Below are positions 12,401 through 27,400 of a stretch of 64,000 nt of DNA, piece by piece. The position numbers and the translations under genes are program-made. Origin of the DNA: Chaetoderma sp. LZ-2023a. Its lineage: Eukaryota > Mollusca > Caudofoveata > Chaetodermatida > Chaetodermatidae. Position 1 is the first letter of the stretch. Each line of letters starts with the position of its first letter. The stretch covers positions 85,197,129 through 85,261,128 of the forward strand of contig CM067369.1 of the NCBI GenBank assembly GCA_034401795.1, read 5' to 3'. Under the pieces are notes generated by a model. It worked only from the letters and a program-made list of their open reading frames with translations, made no database searches and had not been told where the DNA came from.

Positions 12401-15400
12401 TTAATAAATTAGCTCTGAGTCATTTTAAAATGTCTACCAGAATTGTGATTGTAGTTTATCACACGAACTGTTTAACTTTTTAACCCTCGAATTTGTTCAA
12501 GAACATTTAAAGTTTCTCATACAAAATGTCAATTTGCGGACCAAGAGAAGACTATTTACCACTGGAATGACTGGCTTGGTTATCGAGCCAGTCATTCCAG
12601 TGGTAAGTTTTCAAAAATAGTCTTCTCTTGGTCCGCAAATGGACATTTCTCAAGACCACTTCAGAAGCCATTTTTCCCTGATATGATTGTTAAAAGGTTA
12701 ATGTGTGGTGTGTTTTAGTTTAATAAGAACTCAATGTGGGTCAGCTGTTCTGCAAAAGCCATGGAGGATGCTCTGAGAGTGGATTTAGGGGAATTCCAGC
12801 ATAATGGTGTCAATATGGTCAAGGTGTATTGTGCTGATAAAACTTGTAGTATCATGAATTCCTAGAAACTTACTTATCAAGATCTGAAATGTGCTGAATA
12901 TTCCGAAAACAATTTTACTTAATGTTAATTATACCCAAGGAAATAACTAACCTTGTTGGATTTCGATCAGTGTTGTAATGGACAAAAATGGTTAGTAACA
13001 AATAGGATATCAGTAATAGCTCTAATTCCTAAGACAGACATGCTATTGACAGAGCATGTCAATTATTACATGTACGTACATTTCGCTTTTCGATAACATC
13101 CTGTAGGTATTCTTCTTGAACCCTGATCTCACGAACAATTTTCCCATCATCCTCTCCTTCATCAAACCACCTTTTTAAAAAATAGACAACATTGAAATGT
13201 GAAAATAAATTTTATTAGTGTGGTAAGGATAATGGATGTATCCATTCTGTCACTCAAGTAACTGATGCCATAATCAAATATGTCACTTATTAGCTGACGT
13301 CACAAAAGTGGACATAGTCCATCGCGAAAGTATCTAAATTGTATGTTTTTGATGAATTTACAATTTAATCAACATTATGTTGAATATTTCGAAACTAATT
13401 TAACTGGGAGCTGTTGCTGCCATAGGCAGTAACAGTTCCCAGTCAAATCAATTTCAAAATATTCAACACCTTACTAGTAGTTTCTTCAAATTGGGATTCT
13501 GGGAATTCAAGTTTCAAATCGATTCCAACATGTGAAAAAGTGGATAGAGACAGCACCCAATCAAATTAGTTACAAAATATTCAACAGCTTCCTTGTATAG
13601 TTTTCAGGAAATTGATAGCTAGGGCATTTGGGGATCGATCAATCCCAACATGACGAGGTGTGGGTGGAGCTTAGCTAGTGATGGGCGGGGCATAGCCAAA
13701 AATGGAAAGGCCCATTGGTGACTAGATGGACTGCGACCCAAGTTTCGAGCCGTTTAGGTTTACCGCATATCACACATCATGTGTGGCATCATTTCTTAAA
13801 ACAGTATAACCCCTTGACAAATCAAATGTCTATTTAAAACTCTAACATTATTCTAGTTCTGGGAAAGGAAACATATCCCACAATGCGATGATGATATATA
13901 AAAAATATGTAAAGTTTCATTGGGATTGAACAAACCCTTGATAAATTATTAAATTAAAAGACCATTGAAAAACCTTAACATTCTTCTAACTCTGGTTTTA
14001 AGCAGGATATAAATCACACAAAAATAAACTAAGTCCAAGCCCGATAAAAATAAGGAAAAAATTAGAAAATCTTAATATATTGTCATGTAGACTAAATGCA
14101 CTTCTTGTATAAAACAAAACTGCAAAGTTTTGATGGGATTGGCTAAGTCCTTCTTGTAAATGGACCACCACAGAGGCCGGTTTTGGTTGGCTTGACCATT
14201 AAAGGGTTAATATGGTTACTTAACCATTTAATAGTCAAGATTGTTCAAGTTATTCAAAATGTGTGCTTAGTTAATCTTCATGTACAAGCCTAGCTGTTTT
14301 TTACTATTTACCACTGAAATGACTGCTTCAGTCATTTCAGTGGTTAATCAATGAATCCAATTTCTCAATCAATCATATGACATCATAATCAACTACGTCA
14401 CATGTAGGCTGATGTCATAATCAATTACATCATTAATGACTCGATTTAGTCTGGCATAAACATTTAATAGTTCGTCAAGCTGTGCGAATTGTATGTCTTT
14501 ACTATTTAATATAACATTCTGTTGATGTTGAATATTTTGAGACTAATTTGACTGGGCACTGTTGCTGCAACAGTTTACCTGTATAGTTTTCTGGAAATTG
14601 AGATTCCTAGAGTGCATGGATCGAGTGATCCAAAAATGGGCAATGCGTGGGTGGAGCTTAGCTAGAGATGGGCCGGGCATAGCTAAAAGTAGACTTATCC
14701 ATTTTAGTCTTCTAATTAACTACAAATGGATGTTTAAATGTAAGTATTGTCATTCCCCATTGGCTTAGTTATATATAACATGCTTGGTATTTGACATAGA
14801 ATATAGTTCATCTTACATAACTAAATAACTAATTAAACATTATTTGTTTATTTATTTATTTCAAAATAAAAATATTTACTTTTCACAGTAGAACTCATAG
14901 ATATTTCGAGAACGATTTGATTCTTTGATGATAATTTTTTCCAGGAACCAGCCTTGGCCAGGTTCCGTGCCATCATGACCAATAATAATTCGCTTTAGTG
15001 CACCTAATGAGACAGCCTCAATGTGAAATACATCAGTCTGTGGAGGAAGACAAAATTTTAAAAAGTTATTATTAACATCATCATCATCATCATCATCATC
15101 GCACAATGATTGGTTGAATTATATAAACATAAAAAGACAAGTCAATACTTCTACTGTGCTAACAGAAAGCTTATGGGTGGTTACCAATTTGCATTAGTTG
15201 ATACCCACTTGATCAATAATGCATAGTTGGTGAAACAAGCTAGATGGACTGCGACCCAAGTTTCGAGCCCTTTAGATTTTCCGCATATCACACATCATGT
15301 GTGGCATGATTTCTTAAAACAGTATAACCCCTTGACAAATCAAATGTCTATTTAAAACTCTAACATTATTCTAGTTCTTGAAAAGGAGACAAATAATATA

Positions 15401-18400
15401 GAAATAGTAAAAGTATGTAAAAAACTTTTAGAATTCATTTTAATTTTGCTGCAAACTGAATGTAAAAATGACATATAACAAATCTGTAGTTTATTTGGGA
15501 TCTAATAAGCTGTTGATAAATTGAGAGACCTTCTGCGGTTAAGCAGGATGTAAGTTAGACAAAAATAAACTATAAACTATGTCCAAACCCGGTAAAAATA
15601 AGGGAAAAAATTTGAAATTCTCATTTATTGACATGTAGACTAAATGCACTAATGCTATAAAACAAAACTCCAAAGTTTTAATGGGATTGGATAAGTTCTT
15701 CATTGACCAAATGTCAGCAGAAAAACTAACATATCTTCTAATTCTTGGCTTAACCAAGATATACATGTATATAACACACAAATATTCTAAGTCATGGCCA
15801 AATGCCAGAAAACTATGGACAAAATTAGAAAATCACAATCATTATGATGGAGACTGGATGCAATGATAGCGTAGAACAAATATGTAAAATTTTATTGACA
15901 TTGGATAAACGGGTCATTCCATGTCAAGACAACCAATTTTCAGAAATCTTATTGCATGACCGATTCAGATCATCATAATTCTCTCTCTACTGTATTATTA
16001 GTATGTTTTAGGAAATCCTGCACAATTTTAGCTCTCAAATCTCAATATTTTTTTAGATATGGACGCTAGAACAGCAAGGGGGTCCACCACATGTGACACA
16101 ATTGTCATTTTGTAGCATTTTCAAGGCTCTGCAAATTCTTAACCTGACATCCAATTCCAATAAAACTTTCAGTGCTTGGTCACATGTAGGTAACATCTTG
16201 AAATATGCAGGACATAATTTTTGTGCTCGTGTTGGTAACCTAGGTAACATTAAAAATTAACATTTATTCAAAGTGACAAATTTTCAGACCCACGTGATTA
16301 CAATTATGTTAAAACTATTACAGTTACAAACTTAATATTGATGGGCCAATTACATATATATCTGTTAGTTTATACATAAGAGAAAAAATATGTGGTTCTT
16401 AACATTTTTGAAATATAGGCCCTTGAAATTGGCCCAACCTGAAAATGATCCTATATACAACTGTCAGGATGACCATGTGGGATAGGTGGAAGAAACTTGT
16501 GCTTTACAGACAATAAAGCATTAGGTGTGCTCTACAACATATCCAAAAGTCTATTTTCTTCCATTCTTCCTTCCATCAAATTATTTGGGGTATTTTTGCC
16601 ATTTGTGAGTATATTTTTATGATATTACATGTTAATTATGTATGTATATCAGTTAATTTTTCGTGTCTGCAAGTGTCAGTCACAGCATGTAAGAAATAAT
16701 ATTGTTATCCGCACATTTAAAAAAAAATGTTATGGATATTGTAATCTCCTCCATCTGTTTGTCCATCCATCTGTCTGTCATGCTATCTCCTCCCAAACCA
16801 TTGGGTGGAATTCAATAAAAATTGGTATGTGGGTTACCCATACACGGTTGTGCTCTGCGATGCAGCATCTATCTTTGGTGCCATGCCACAGGGTTCAAGG
16901 GAGTGGGGTCAAAAGGTCAAATATCCTAAAAACTGTCAGTCACTCAATTACCTACTCCCTGCATATTTCAATCGGGTACCTACATGTGACCAAGCACTGA
17001 GTTTTATTGGAATTGGATGTCAGGTTAAGAATTTGCAGGGCCTTGAAAATATTACAAAATGACAATTGCGTCACATGTGCTGGACCCCCTTGATGTTCTA
17101 TAGCATCCATATCTCCAAAAATATTGGGATTTGGGTAGTGAAATTGTGCACGATGTCCTAAAACATACTACTGTACCACCACACAAAGAATCTTGGAAAC
17201 CATCGGTTGTCTTGACCCAAGCCCGTCATGAATTAAATGTCCATTGAAAAACTTTTACCTAATTCTTGGTGCAAAATAAGCTAAGTCCAAACCACATAAA
17301 AATATGGGGAAAATTTAAAGATCATTTCGATTATGATGGAGACTAGATGCAATGATGGTATAGCTCAAATCTGTACAGGTTTGTTAACATCAGATAAGGC
17401 CTTGATGAATTAGATGTCCATTGAAAAACTTTAACATTTACCTTATTCTTGTCACACCGGACGTCATTTGGATCGCTATGTCGAGATCCTCCGCTTCGCT
17501 ATGGGCTCGATAATAAAACTCTTACCTCTCCTTGTTGGAACAATCCATTACTGTTGAGAGCATACAGTTGCCGAACACCAGTATCACCTCTGTCACCATA
17601 TATAGTAAGGTAGACATTGGCTTTTGTCCCAGAATTCCACAGATCACCAGTAACAACAGACACTTGATATCTGAGCACTAACAAAAATAACAAGACCAAC
17701 AATCAGAGAATGATGAAATTTACACAATTTCCATGATTGGGTCATCATGACCTTGACGTTTGAGATTTTGACACCAGAATCAATAGCATTCTTCCAAACT
17801 CTGAGGCCAATTTCCCACCAAAATTTAGCTAAGAGCCTATCAGTAGACCATGAGCTATCATTCAGAAATGCAACAAAATTTCAGTAATTAAGTCATAATT
17901 ACTGACATTCAGAACCCATAATCAATAGGGACCCCTGAGAGCAATGGACCTTTCCGATTTTAGCTATGCCCCGCCCATCTCTAGCTAAGCTCCACACACA
18001 CCTCGCTCGTGTTGGGATCGATCGATCTCTGAACACCCTGACTATCAATTTTAAAAAAAACTACACAGGTAAGCTGTTTAATATTTTGAAACTAATTTGA
18101 CTGGGTGCTGTTGCTGCCTAAGGCAGCAACAGCGCCCAGTCAAATTAGTTTCAAAATATTCAACAGCATGTTTATTAAATAGCAAAGAATTACAAAGACA
18201 TGCAATTCATACAACATGCCGGACCATTTGAGATTTGGTGATGGTCTATATGGAACCCTTTGTGACGTAATGATTATGATGTCATCATACATGCGCTATA
18301 TCATCACGCATCATATACGAGGTCAAATGATGGATGGATACTCTGGAAAGGTGAATTCCCATCAGCAAAACTTAAAAGATAGTCCAGACACACAGCACAA

Positions 18401-21400
18401 CGCCATTCATTGGGTCAGTATGACCTTGACCTGAAGACGGACACACAAACAAACACATAAATGCACATGGCACGAGCATGCATGCATACACATATACACC
18501 CATGCATGCTCACTCACACATGCACCCACAGAGCAAATGCTACAGTATGTAATTATATACCCAACCATGTTTATATGGGCGAGGCATAGTAATAACACCA
18601 GCGATTGTTGATCTGTGTCACCACCTCCCATTTCAACATTGTTATCATCAGTTATCTGAGGAACAATTTGCATAATGGAGGAATCTAGTTTTAGCTATGT
18701 CCCGCCAATCTTTAGCTAAACAGCACCCACACTTAGCCAGTGTTGGGACTGATCGATCCCTGAACTCCCTGACTAGCAATTTACAGAAAATTATACAATT
18801 AAGCTGTTGAATATTTTGAAACTAATTTGACCCGGTGCTACTGCTGTTTATGGCAGCAACAGGGCCAAGTCAATTTAGTTTCAAAATATTCAACAGCATG
18901 TTTATTAAATACCATTTTTACTCAAAGAAGACACTAAATTGTATTGGACGCAGGCCCAAACCATCCCCAAAAATCCTTATATTCATAGACAGGACGCATA
19001 GAGAAATTGAAATCCGTTCTCTAAAAGGGTTAAAACTTGTATAGAACCTACCACGGAAATTGCCCGCAATTTCCATACACATGCTTACCACCGTACCACT
19101 ATGTTTAATGTATGCCTAATAAATATCATTGTGGAAGTGAAATTATTAATGGAAGCGCCTAAATATCGCGTATCTTCAATAAAGATCGTTTATTACATCA
19201 AAATCAATGCTACTTTTGACATAAATTGTTGCAGAGAAAATATAGAAATCATGTGACATTAGGAATGCGGTAAGATCACCAGTTGTGTTTACAAGATTTC
19301 TATTAATATCTGCCATTCTCTATTTTCATTGGCTTGTATTGGAGAATTTATCTAATCAGAACAGAGAAATAATATTTCTCTTCAGAAAAAAATTAATAAT
19401 GGAAGTGTTTTCTCTCACATTGCGTATAATTTTGTAACGCCGATCAACATTAAATGATCCAAAACAGAATCAAGAATTAAAATGAGACAAAGCACTTCTA
19501 TGTTGGCGAGCCACTGGCTCTTTTGCGATTGGAGCCGCTGTATTCTCGCGAGATCTTATATGCTAACGGGAGTTGTTTATCAAAAGGGTACGTATCAGAC
19601 GTAACATACAATACGTAGTTCCTATCATGCAATGATAATTTATAGTATTCAGAGTTCCGAGTCCAGAATATTTTATCCGAGTACTCGCTCTAATTAAAAA
19701 CAATCTTTTGCGATTGGAGGTGAATCACGCGATTTCTATCTTTTCTGGACGCCATTTTATGTCAAATTCTGGATTAATTTTGATGTAATAAATGATCTTT
19801 ATTAATGGATACGCAATATTTAGGTGCTCCAATTTAATAATTTCACTTCCACGATGATGTTTTGAGGTATACATTAAACATAGTCGTAAGGCGGCGAGAA
19901 CTTGTCCCATGTGAAAATGGATTCAATTTTTGTGGTATAATTTTTTTTTTACGAAACTTGACAAAAAGAATTTACTCAGAGAATGTACTCGATTATAGGA
20001 AGTACCCACTTCTTAGAACATGTAATATGACAAAATAAACTGCGTCCTTTCCTCGAATAAAAATGGTAGTAAAAACATGCAATTCATACAACAACGCTTA
20101 GGCCATCATCAATTAAGCGTTTGGGATAATCTTAGGTACGTGATTCATTATGATGTCATCCTACGTAGTTGAGTCCGATGTCATATGATTGACTGGAATC
20201 CTCCATTGTGACAACAATACCAGGTCAAAGTTTGTGAAGGTCATAGTTTCAGTATCAATTGGGATGTTATCTGAAAATCTAGGTTCCATAATTGGGTTAC
20301 CATGACATTGACCATGACCGTGGCAATTTATCATTGAAATGACTGGCTCAATCATCGAGCTAGTCATTCCAGAGATAACTAGGGTTTTAGTGATCCAGTG
20401 AATCACAAAGGATAGCTCCACCTAGCACTTTCAGTGAATGGATACAATTAATCTTGAGGTTGTGTGCACCAGGAATTGATACTACAAGTAGAATGCATCA
20501 ATACAACAAGATCAGTTAATGTATACAAAAGATAAGGCTAAAGCCCTGTCAAGAATTTTCTATCACGCTCAGTGAACCATGAAAAGTAGCCTAGGCTGAC
20601 CTACTATTGAAACATGTATGATAAACTGGTAGGCTACAAAGTTTCCATTCACCAAGTTTGGTTACTGCATAAAAAAAACCTCTTGAAACTATAGACATGA
20701 CAAATATAATTAATGATGTGCACTGAACGTGGGGAAAAGCAGGTCACACTGGACGGATGCATGGATAGATGGACAGACAAATGCACCTCTGCTTTACGGG
20801 CGTATAAATATTCACCATAGAGATGGCCTGTATATATTGTCGCACGATACTGTCTACTACACTGACCTGTACTGAATGAGATATACTGTCTGCTACCATG
20901 GGGCCTGTACTGATTTAAATATACTGTCTGCTACTGGGGCCTGCACTGAATTAAATATACTGTCTGCTACTGGGGCCTGTACTGAATTAAATATACTGTC
21001 TGCTACCATGGGGCCTGTACTGATTTCAATATACTGTCTGCTACTGGGGCCTGCACTGAATTAAATATACTGTCTGCTACCGAGGCCTGCACTGAATTAA
21101 ATATTCAACGAAAAAATACCAAAGCATGTAAATATATACAGAACCAGAGCTATTAGAAATCAAAATGCCCATGGTATTAATCAACGGGGGGAAAGGAAGA
21201 TTCGAAACTGAACTAAAAAGCGTAACTGCTTGGAGGCAGGCTGCAGTACAATGACTACAGACCATGCAAATAGAGATTCATCAAAACCATTTCAGAGGTG
21301 ATATTTTGACTGGCTGGATAATGGCCCTTTCCAGTCCATCCATCCATAATATGATGTCATAATCAACTACCTGACGTGTAGGATGACATCATAATCAATT

Positions 21401-24400
21401 ATAAGCAGCAACAGCACCCATGCAGTGAAAAATATTCAACAGCTAACAGGTATAATTTTCTGGAAATTGAGACTCAGAGAGTGCAGGGATCAATTGAGCC
21501 CAACATGGGCAAAGCATGGGTGGAGGTCAACTAGAGATGGGCGGGGCATAGCTAAAACAGGATTCCTCCATTAGTGTTAAAGGAAGCACTATAAATCCAA
21601 TAAGGTGATTCAGAAACCTGTTCACAGCTAGCCAGTTCTTTATCTTCGTTACCTGGTAACACGGTTTCATGTTTCCTGACAACTGGTAGTTCGCGACACA
21701 CCGCACCATCATCTTCGTCACGTGACAACCAGCGCTGACAGGTGAACTGTAGCTCTTCATCACTATCCATATCAAACATCTTCACCTGTCAATGAAGGGA
21801 TAAAACAGTTGTTTAAAATAATGCTTCAAATAGCAAAGACAAAGGCTTAACGCTTACCACTCTGATGTCAATATTCTATCTTTTACTGTGTCAATATCAA
21901 AGAGACTGGTGTACATTTTCCAACAATTTGAGTGGAAGATGTTGCTGTCAGTTGAACATGCTCAAGACTCAGACAGCCTTTGGAGGCAAACAGCTGGTGG
22001 TTGTCTCAGATGATCAAAATACTGCCTTTTGGATCGAAAAATATACATGTCCCCTACCTGATGATATAACTGTTCAGAGATTGACAGTTGAAAGGGGATA
22101 TAAATCCATTAAGAATTGACAGTAATGCCTGAAACCCGAACTTGATCTGTAACTCAAGATTCAGTCGAATATGTTGAAGGAGAACGAAATAAAGTTTGGA
22201 AAGCTGATATTTTTTGTCTTTCATAAGTCGAAGGAGTCGTAACTCCATAAGAAATTGACGGAAATGCCAGAAACTCGAACTTGGTGTGTAACTTCTGATA
22301 ACAAAGCGACATACCCATTTTCAGTTGAATACCTTGAAGGAGTGTAAAAAGGTGTGCTATACCAACTATTACAATTTACAGATAGGCAGACATATGAATA
22401 GCAAACCTATAGTCCCCACCACCACCACTCTGGTTTTAACGGTAGGAGACTAATAAACATAGGTGATAATTGCCAATGGACCGTTCCATTTTTAGCTATG
22501 CCCCGCCACTCTCTAGCTAAGCTCCACCTATACCTCGCGCGTGTTGGTATCTTTTGATCTCTGAACTACCTGACCATCAATTTCCAGAAAACTATACAGT
22601 AAGCTGTTGAATATTTTGAAACTAATTTGACTGGGTGCTGTTGCTGCCTTATGACAGCAACAGCGCCCAGTCAAATTAGCTTCAAAATATTCAACAGCAT
22701 GTTTATTAAATAATAGAGACATACAATTTGTAAGTGTCAGACTATTACGAGTTAAAGATGGGCCGTATAGAATCATTTAGGATGTAATGATTATGACGTC
22801 ATCCAACACGCCGCTTATCTGATTATGACGTCATATAATGTCATTACTCTGGAAAGCGCCATTACTTAAGCTATGTTCTGACCACTTTGTACACATGTTT
22901 GAACCAGTTTTATCATTTTGACAAATGCTTGAACCATGAACTCCAGGAATTTCAATCTCAAGATAACTATACATGTGAGCTGTTGAATATTTTGAAACGA
23001 ATTTGCCTAACAGCTCCCAGTCAGTTTAGTTTCAAACTATTCAAGAAAATGTTTAATAAATTGTAAATTCACAAAAGGCATACATTTCCAATTGTTACTG
23101 TCAGGCCGTTGCCCATTTTGTGTCAGACCAACATCATTTAATGGAGGAATCTACTTTTAGCTATGCCTCGCCCATCTCAAATTAAGCTCTACCCACACTT
23201 CGGCTGTGTTGGGATCAATCAATCCCTTAACTCCCTGACTATCAATTTCCAGAAAACTATACACTACACAACATTTTGAAACTAATTTGACTGAGTGTTG
23301 TTGATGCCTATGGCGACAACAGCGCTTAGTTAAATTAGTTTCAAAATATTATACAGCATGTTTATTATATAAAGACATACAATTCGTACAACAATGCTTA
23401 GTCTGTCATCAATTAAGTGTTTGTGATGAACTTAGCCACATCATTCATGACGTAATTGGTTATGACATCAGCCTACATGCCACATAGTTGGTTATATGTC
23501 ATACAATTGACTGAGAAACGGGAATCCTCCATTGTGATATCAGCTAACAATAATGGATTTTGATTATGGCATCAGATACTGGACCTTTCCAGTTTTAGCC
23601 ATGCCCCGCCCATCTCTAGCTAAGCTCCACCCACTCCTCGCTCGTGTTGGGATCAATCGATCTCTGACCTGCCTGACTATCAATTTCCAGAAAACTATAC
23701 AGGGAAGCTGTTGAATATTTTGAAACTAATTTGACTGGCTGTTGTTGCTGCCTATGGGAGCAACAGCGTCCAGTCAAATTAGTTTCAAAATATTCAACAG
23801 CATGTTTATTAAATAGTAGAGACATACGATTCTTATGTCTCGGACTATTAACAGTTAAAGATGGGCCATATAGAATCATTTATGCCATAATGATTATGAC
23901 GTCACCCTACACTCTGCTTAGTGGACTACGATGTCATATGACATCATTACTCTGGAAAGGTTCCTTGAGGTAACAAATCTGATCCCTCCATGTCAATATT
24001 AGATGGGAACTCATTGAGATTCTCTATTTCATTTATTGACTGTATATTCAGTTTCTAGGTGATATGCAAGATGGGTATGACAAGGATCAACGATAATGAG
24101 CAATGTTTATAAGATTGTGGCTATATGGCAGAATAAACAGGACTCCAGTTTGAAATTAACATAAACACTGACCTCATTACAGAACCAGCCAGGCTCATCA
24201 CCCATGTTGTCATGACTTAAGCGAATCTTGTAGAGCTCACCAATATTTGGTGTCACGATCTGAAATTAATACATTCAGTCAAATCTGTGCATGCGTGCAG
24301 TGTGCGAGAAAGAGAAAGAGAGAGAGAGAGAGATAGAGAGATGATCATTATGTTTATAATATAATATTAACATGGTGAAGGGGATCTGCATTGGCCACCA

Positions 24401-27400
24401 TTAGCTGTCCACTCTAAGACATCAATACCTCTTGATCCACCTGACCCCCTGCGTCGCTTCTTTTGTGGCAAAAGATTTGAGCGAACCAATCACACGCTAG
24501 CTCTGACCATCGGCCAGAGATTTTGTCAGTTCAAAATCCCTTTGTTGGCTTTCATTCTGTTTCGTGCTCTCAGCAACCAAACTTCAATTTAGAGTAGAAT
24601 TTCAACACAGTTTCCAATTTGTATAGCTCTTTCTCCCTCCCCTCCTCCCATGTTTGATTGTCTGTATGTATGGAGTGTGTATGGTCAGTATTAGTATGTA
24701 TATAGATATATGTAATTTATTGTAGGCCAGTGTGCCAAGCAATAGTATTAAATAACCATGATTACCACCCAACACTGAATCATTTGTCTTATCACCATCT
24801 TGTCACCCGTCCCGGATTCCTTTTGGCCTCTCACCACCTGGATCACCATGTGGTGAGTCAGCGGTGCCTCTCCACTGACTCCTATGTTAATAGGGGTATT
24901 TATCATGACAATAACTGTCTTATGTGTATTAATTTTGACCACTATATCTTGAACATATGTGGCGTACTACTATTAGTAGTAAACTAATGGGTGGCCAAGA
25001 TCAACAAATCTGAGGCCGCTATTGATTTCTTGGGGGCCAGGAATGTATCAGCGCCCAGGCCGAGATAAATGAAAAGTTGAATAATCCTGTAATATGATTG
25101 CTATTATTATCCTAGGGGGTGGGCTTCTAATACAGTTTTGCAGCTTTGAAACTGCTAAGAAATCATTGGAGCTCATATAGGGCCATAGGGGGTGACCTTC
25201 TATTAGAGCATGGGCTTCAAATAGGTGAATTACGGTAGTTGAATTAAATTGCCATTGACAAGTGATGGCACTAATTCTGGAAAAAAGTTTATGTCCAAAC
25301 TTTGTAAATAAGACCATATGCTGAATTTACAGTGCAGAATGCTATACGATACATTTTAAAATGTACGGTAGTATTGAAACAAGGCCAAATCCAACTGTGC
25401 TCATGCACTCCACATTGATATGGGTAACTTACATAACAAATTTGTTTGAATTCCATCAAACAGATTCTGAGGAGTTGCATTACAATTAATTTATTGACAT
25501 TTTGACCCCCCATCCCACACCCAAAGGGGGTGGTGACAAATGTAAATGTGCTCATCCACTCCATATTGATATGGGTAACTCACATACCAAATTTTGTTGA
25601 ATTCCAATGGGCTGCACTACAATCAATTTTTTGGCCTTTTGATCTCATAGGCAGCAACAACTCCCTGTCAAATTTAGTTTCAAAATACTCAACAGAAAAT
25701 TTATAAAATTGTCAAGGATTTGGGAGTTTTGGCCTTTCGGGTTCAAGGGGTTTACCTGAAATAACAAAGTCCCTATGGTGAAATTACAGGTGAAAATGAT
25801 AAAGATACATTGAAGTACATGTGTATTGATATTGAGGTACAGTCATAATTTACTAGATATATAAACTTTGGTGACCTGACAGTTTAGCTGCAATCTAGCT
25901 ATACGCAGAAACTAACATGTTTGTCCTAAATCCAACTAAATATGAAATGACAAAGTCCTTATTCTCGAAATACAGGGTAGGATGATATGAATACATTGTG
26001 GTATTGACATAGATGCTTTAACAAACCTATATATTATTAGGCTTGGTAATTATGGGCCTGATAGCATAATGGTAGCACAGCTAAATGTAAAATATCAAAA
26101 TTGGACAATGACACCATCACAGTTCACGATGACACAAAACAATATGTACATTTTTTGTATCCCATTAGCTCTTCTGTTCTCTGAACAGGGAGAGCTAAAT
26201 ATTGGAATGAAGGACATGTGAATGGATAAGGTGTGTTACAAGCATGGATTTCAGATCACAAACATGGTCGAGATCTTCAACAAGTAGTCTGGATATGCTA
26301 CAGGTGAATGGATGGATGTCAAATTTGATGTAATCAAATAGTGACTACAAAAATGCATCAAATTCTGACAATTCAATAAGAATAGACAGGGAAGTTAGAT
26401 AAATCAGTCTTTTACAAGTAAAAACACTTTCACGCTTATTAATTAATACTTTAAAGGTCAAGTGGGTCAAACCCGTCATGGAATTACTAATTATTACCAT
26501 TGGTTCAATAACTGAGCAAGTCATTTCAGTGGCAAATTTTCAAAAATAGCCTCTGTAAATGGGTAATCACTAGACAACAATCATAACCCTGTAACACTCA
26601 TATCTGGCAAAATCGGCTTTAGAATTGTCAATTTGCAGGCCAAGAGAAGACTATTTTTTCAGATTTACCACTGGAATGACTCGCTCGATAACTGAGCCAG
26701 TCATTCCAATGTTAACTTTTCAAAAACAGTCTTCCCTTGGTCTGCAAATTGAGTCACTTTCTTTGAGAAAATTGAAATTTACGTATACATCCAAAGAGTA
26801 CTTGGTGTAAAAAATTAAGTTAATTACCTCAAATTCATCTACTTGACCACTCTGAAAGGGAGTTCCATTAGTCGTTTGGAGACTGGTAGGTCCTGAGTTG
26901 CCACGGCTACCATACAATGTGATTGACACTTGAGACTGCGTGCCGGCAGTTGGAAGCTCGCTAGTACTAACGCTGACTTTCCATAACCCTTCTGGAAACA
27001 TAGAAACTTGGTTAATGATTGATGGCATTATTACAGAATGATATGGGAGCAGTACAGGTAGTTTCTGAGATATTCATAGATCTAGAATATGAGTTGATCA
27101 TGAGTTTTTTATATCCAGATCATGGTCAAAGTCAGTCAAACAGACATCCAGACAGATGGATGTCTGGACAGACAGATGGATGGATGGATGGATGGATGGA
27201 TGGATGGATGGATGGATGGATGGGTGAGTGTATGGATGGATGGAGGGATGGACACACGCCAGCCAGCCGGCCGATGGTTCAATATCATCTTCATCCCATG
27301 GAGTGAGGGTAATAAGGCTTTTGATGGGCCAATAGTAACTTACATACTAAATACTGCTTGTAGAACTCTCCAATTTTTCTATTTTTAGAAGTTACATTGA

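Noticed and set aside
20876..21064. Repetitive 62-codon open frame
   Set aside because: Produced by the 36-40 bp minisatellite.
27019..27388. Trp/Met/Asp/Gly-repeat open frames
   Set aside because: Translation of the GGAT microsatellite.
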